Below, in pieces: positions 7,053-7,200 of a stretch of 7,200 nt of DNA. A model generated the notes under the pieces. That model saw nothing but the letters and a program-made list of their open reading frames with translations. It had not been told where the DNA came from and ran no database searches. The first letter of the stretch is position 1, and each line of letters starts with the position of its first letter. The stretch spans positions 1 through 7,200 of the forward strand of contig QIJM01000158.1 of the NCBI GenBank assembly GCA_003232445.1, given 5' to 3'. The translations under genes and the position numbers were made by a program. This DNA comes from Paraglaciecola arctica. GTDB taxonomy: Bacteria; Pseudomonadota; Gammaproteobacteria; Enterobacterales; Alteromonadaceae.

Positions 7053-7200
7053 GCGTCGTACCCCCCGAGACTACTATCGACTGCACAAATCCTCACTCGC
7101 CCCATATTGCTCAAAATCAATTTAAGTTGTTTATCACCATCCGTGAACACAATTGAGCCTGCGTGACCAACCGCCAACCCTCTGTTTGCATCAAATACGG
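7046..7200 (-). CDS. fimT: FimT/GspH-like pseudopilin, C-terminal fragment
   Basis: The last 50 full codons of a gene whose start lies beyond the right edge; stop TAG is at 7048-7046. The segment reads as late beta-strands: GSIVFTDGD, then LKLILSNMGRVRIC. A 'vS-x-x-GRvR-x-C' ending is the hallmark of FimT/FimU/GspH minor pilins. The leader and membrane helix are not visible. FimT/GspH is usually first in minor-pilin clusters, which fits the order here (H-type, then J-, K- and I-type genes). Its stop overlaps the start of the next prepilin by seven bases, which implies one transcript and coupled translation. FimT versus FimU cannot be settled from this fragment. Confidence 0.75.
   Translation of the reverse strand, partial: VFDANRGLAVGHAGSIVFTDGDKQLKLILSNMGRVRICAVDSSLGGYDAC

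Noticed and set aside
2422..7200. Locus as an MSHA pilus or type II secretion cluster
   Set aside because: The H/I/J/K-like set raised this, but clear PilV, PilW, PilX and PilY1 with standard order mark a type IVa minor-pilin locus, and no MSHA or GspD-M component is present in the window.

Overview
The window is one block of minus-strand genes for the tip and minor-pilin machinery of a type IV pilus. Every supported gene is read right to left, with no RNA gene, mobile element or CRISPR array seen. The family set (FimT, PilV, PilW, PilX, PilY1), the moderately AT-rich bases and the style of the PilY1 protein suggest a marine gammaproteobacterium, probably in or near the Alteromonadales. That placement is inference.

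Layout in transcription order. (1) 7200-7046: the last 50 codons of a FimT/GspH-like pilin, cut by the window edge. (2) 7052-6451: a PilW/GspJ-like prepilin. Its N-terminal helix and its C-terminal domain lie in different frames, so it is broken by a frameshift as given. (3) 6458-5331: a 375-residue PilX/GspK-like prepilin with a large C-terminal domain. (4) 5316-4747: a PilV/GspI-like prepilin. (5) 4746-4505: an AT-rich gap of 242 bases with no gene, holding a 9-base inverted repeat and possibly a promoter. (6) 4504-3872 pilV, 3875-3000 pilW and 3003-2422 pilX, joined by two ATGA stop/start overlaps. (7) 2409-1: the first 803 codons of pilY1, running off the left edge.

How they work together: in known type IV pilus systems FimT/FimU, PilV, PilW and PilX form a priming complex in the inner membrane that starts pilus assembly and carries PilY1 at the tip for adhesion and surface sensing. 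This locus has two I/J/K-type minor-pilin sets back to back: first J-K-I (genes 2-4), then I-J-K (pilV-pilW-pilX). Only one H-type gene (FimT) and one PilY1 are visible.

Points that stand out are the frameshift in the first PilW-like gene, a PilY1 whose von Willebrand A domain is split by two tandem related modules, acidic metal-loop motifs in two upstream pilins, and a PilV with ten cysteines.
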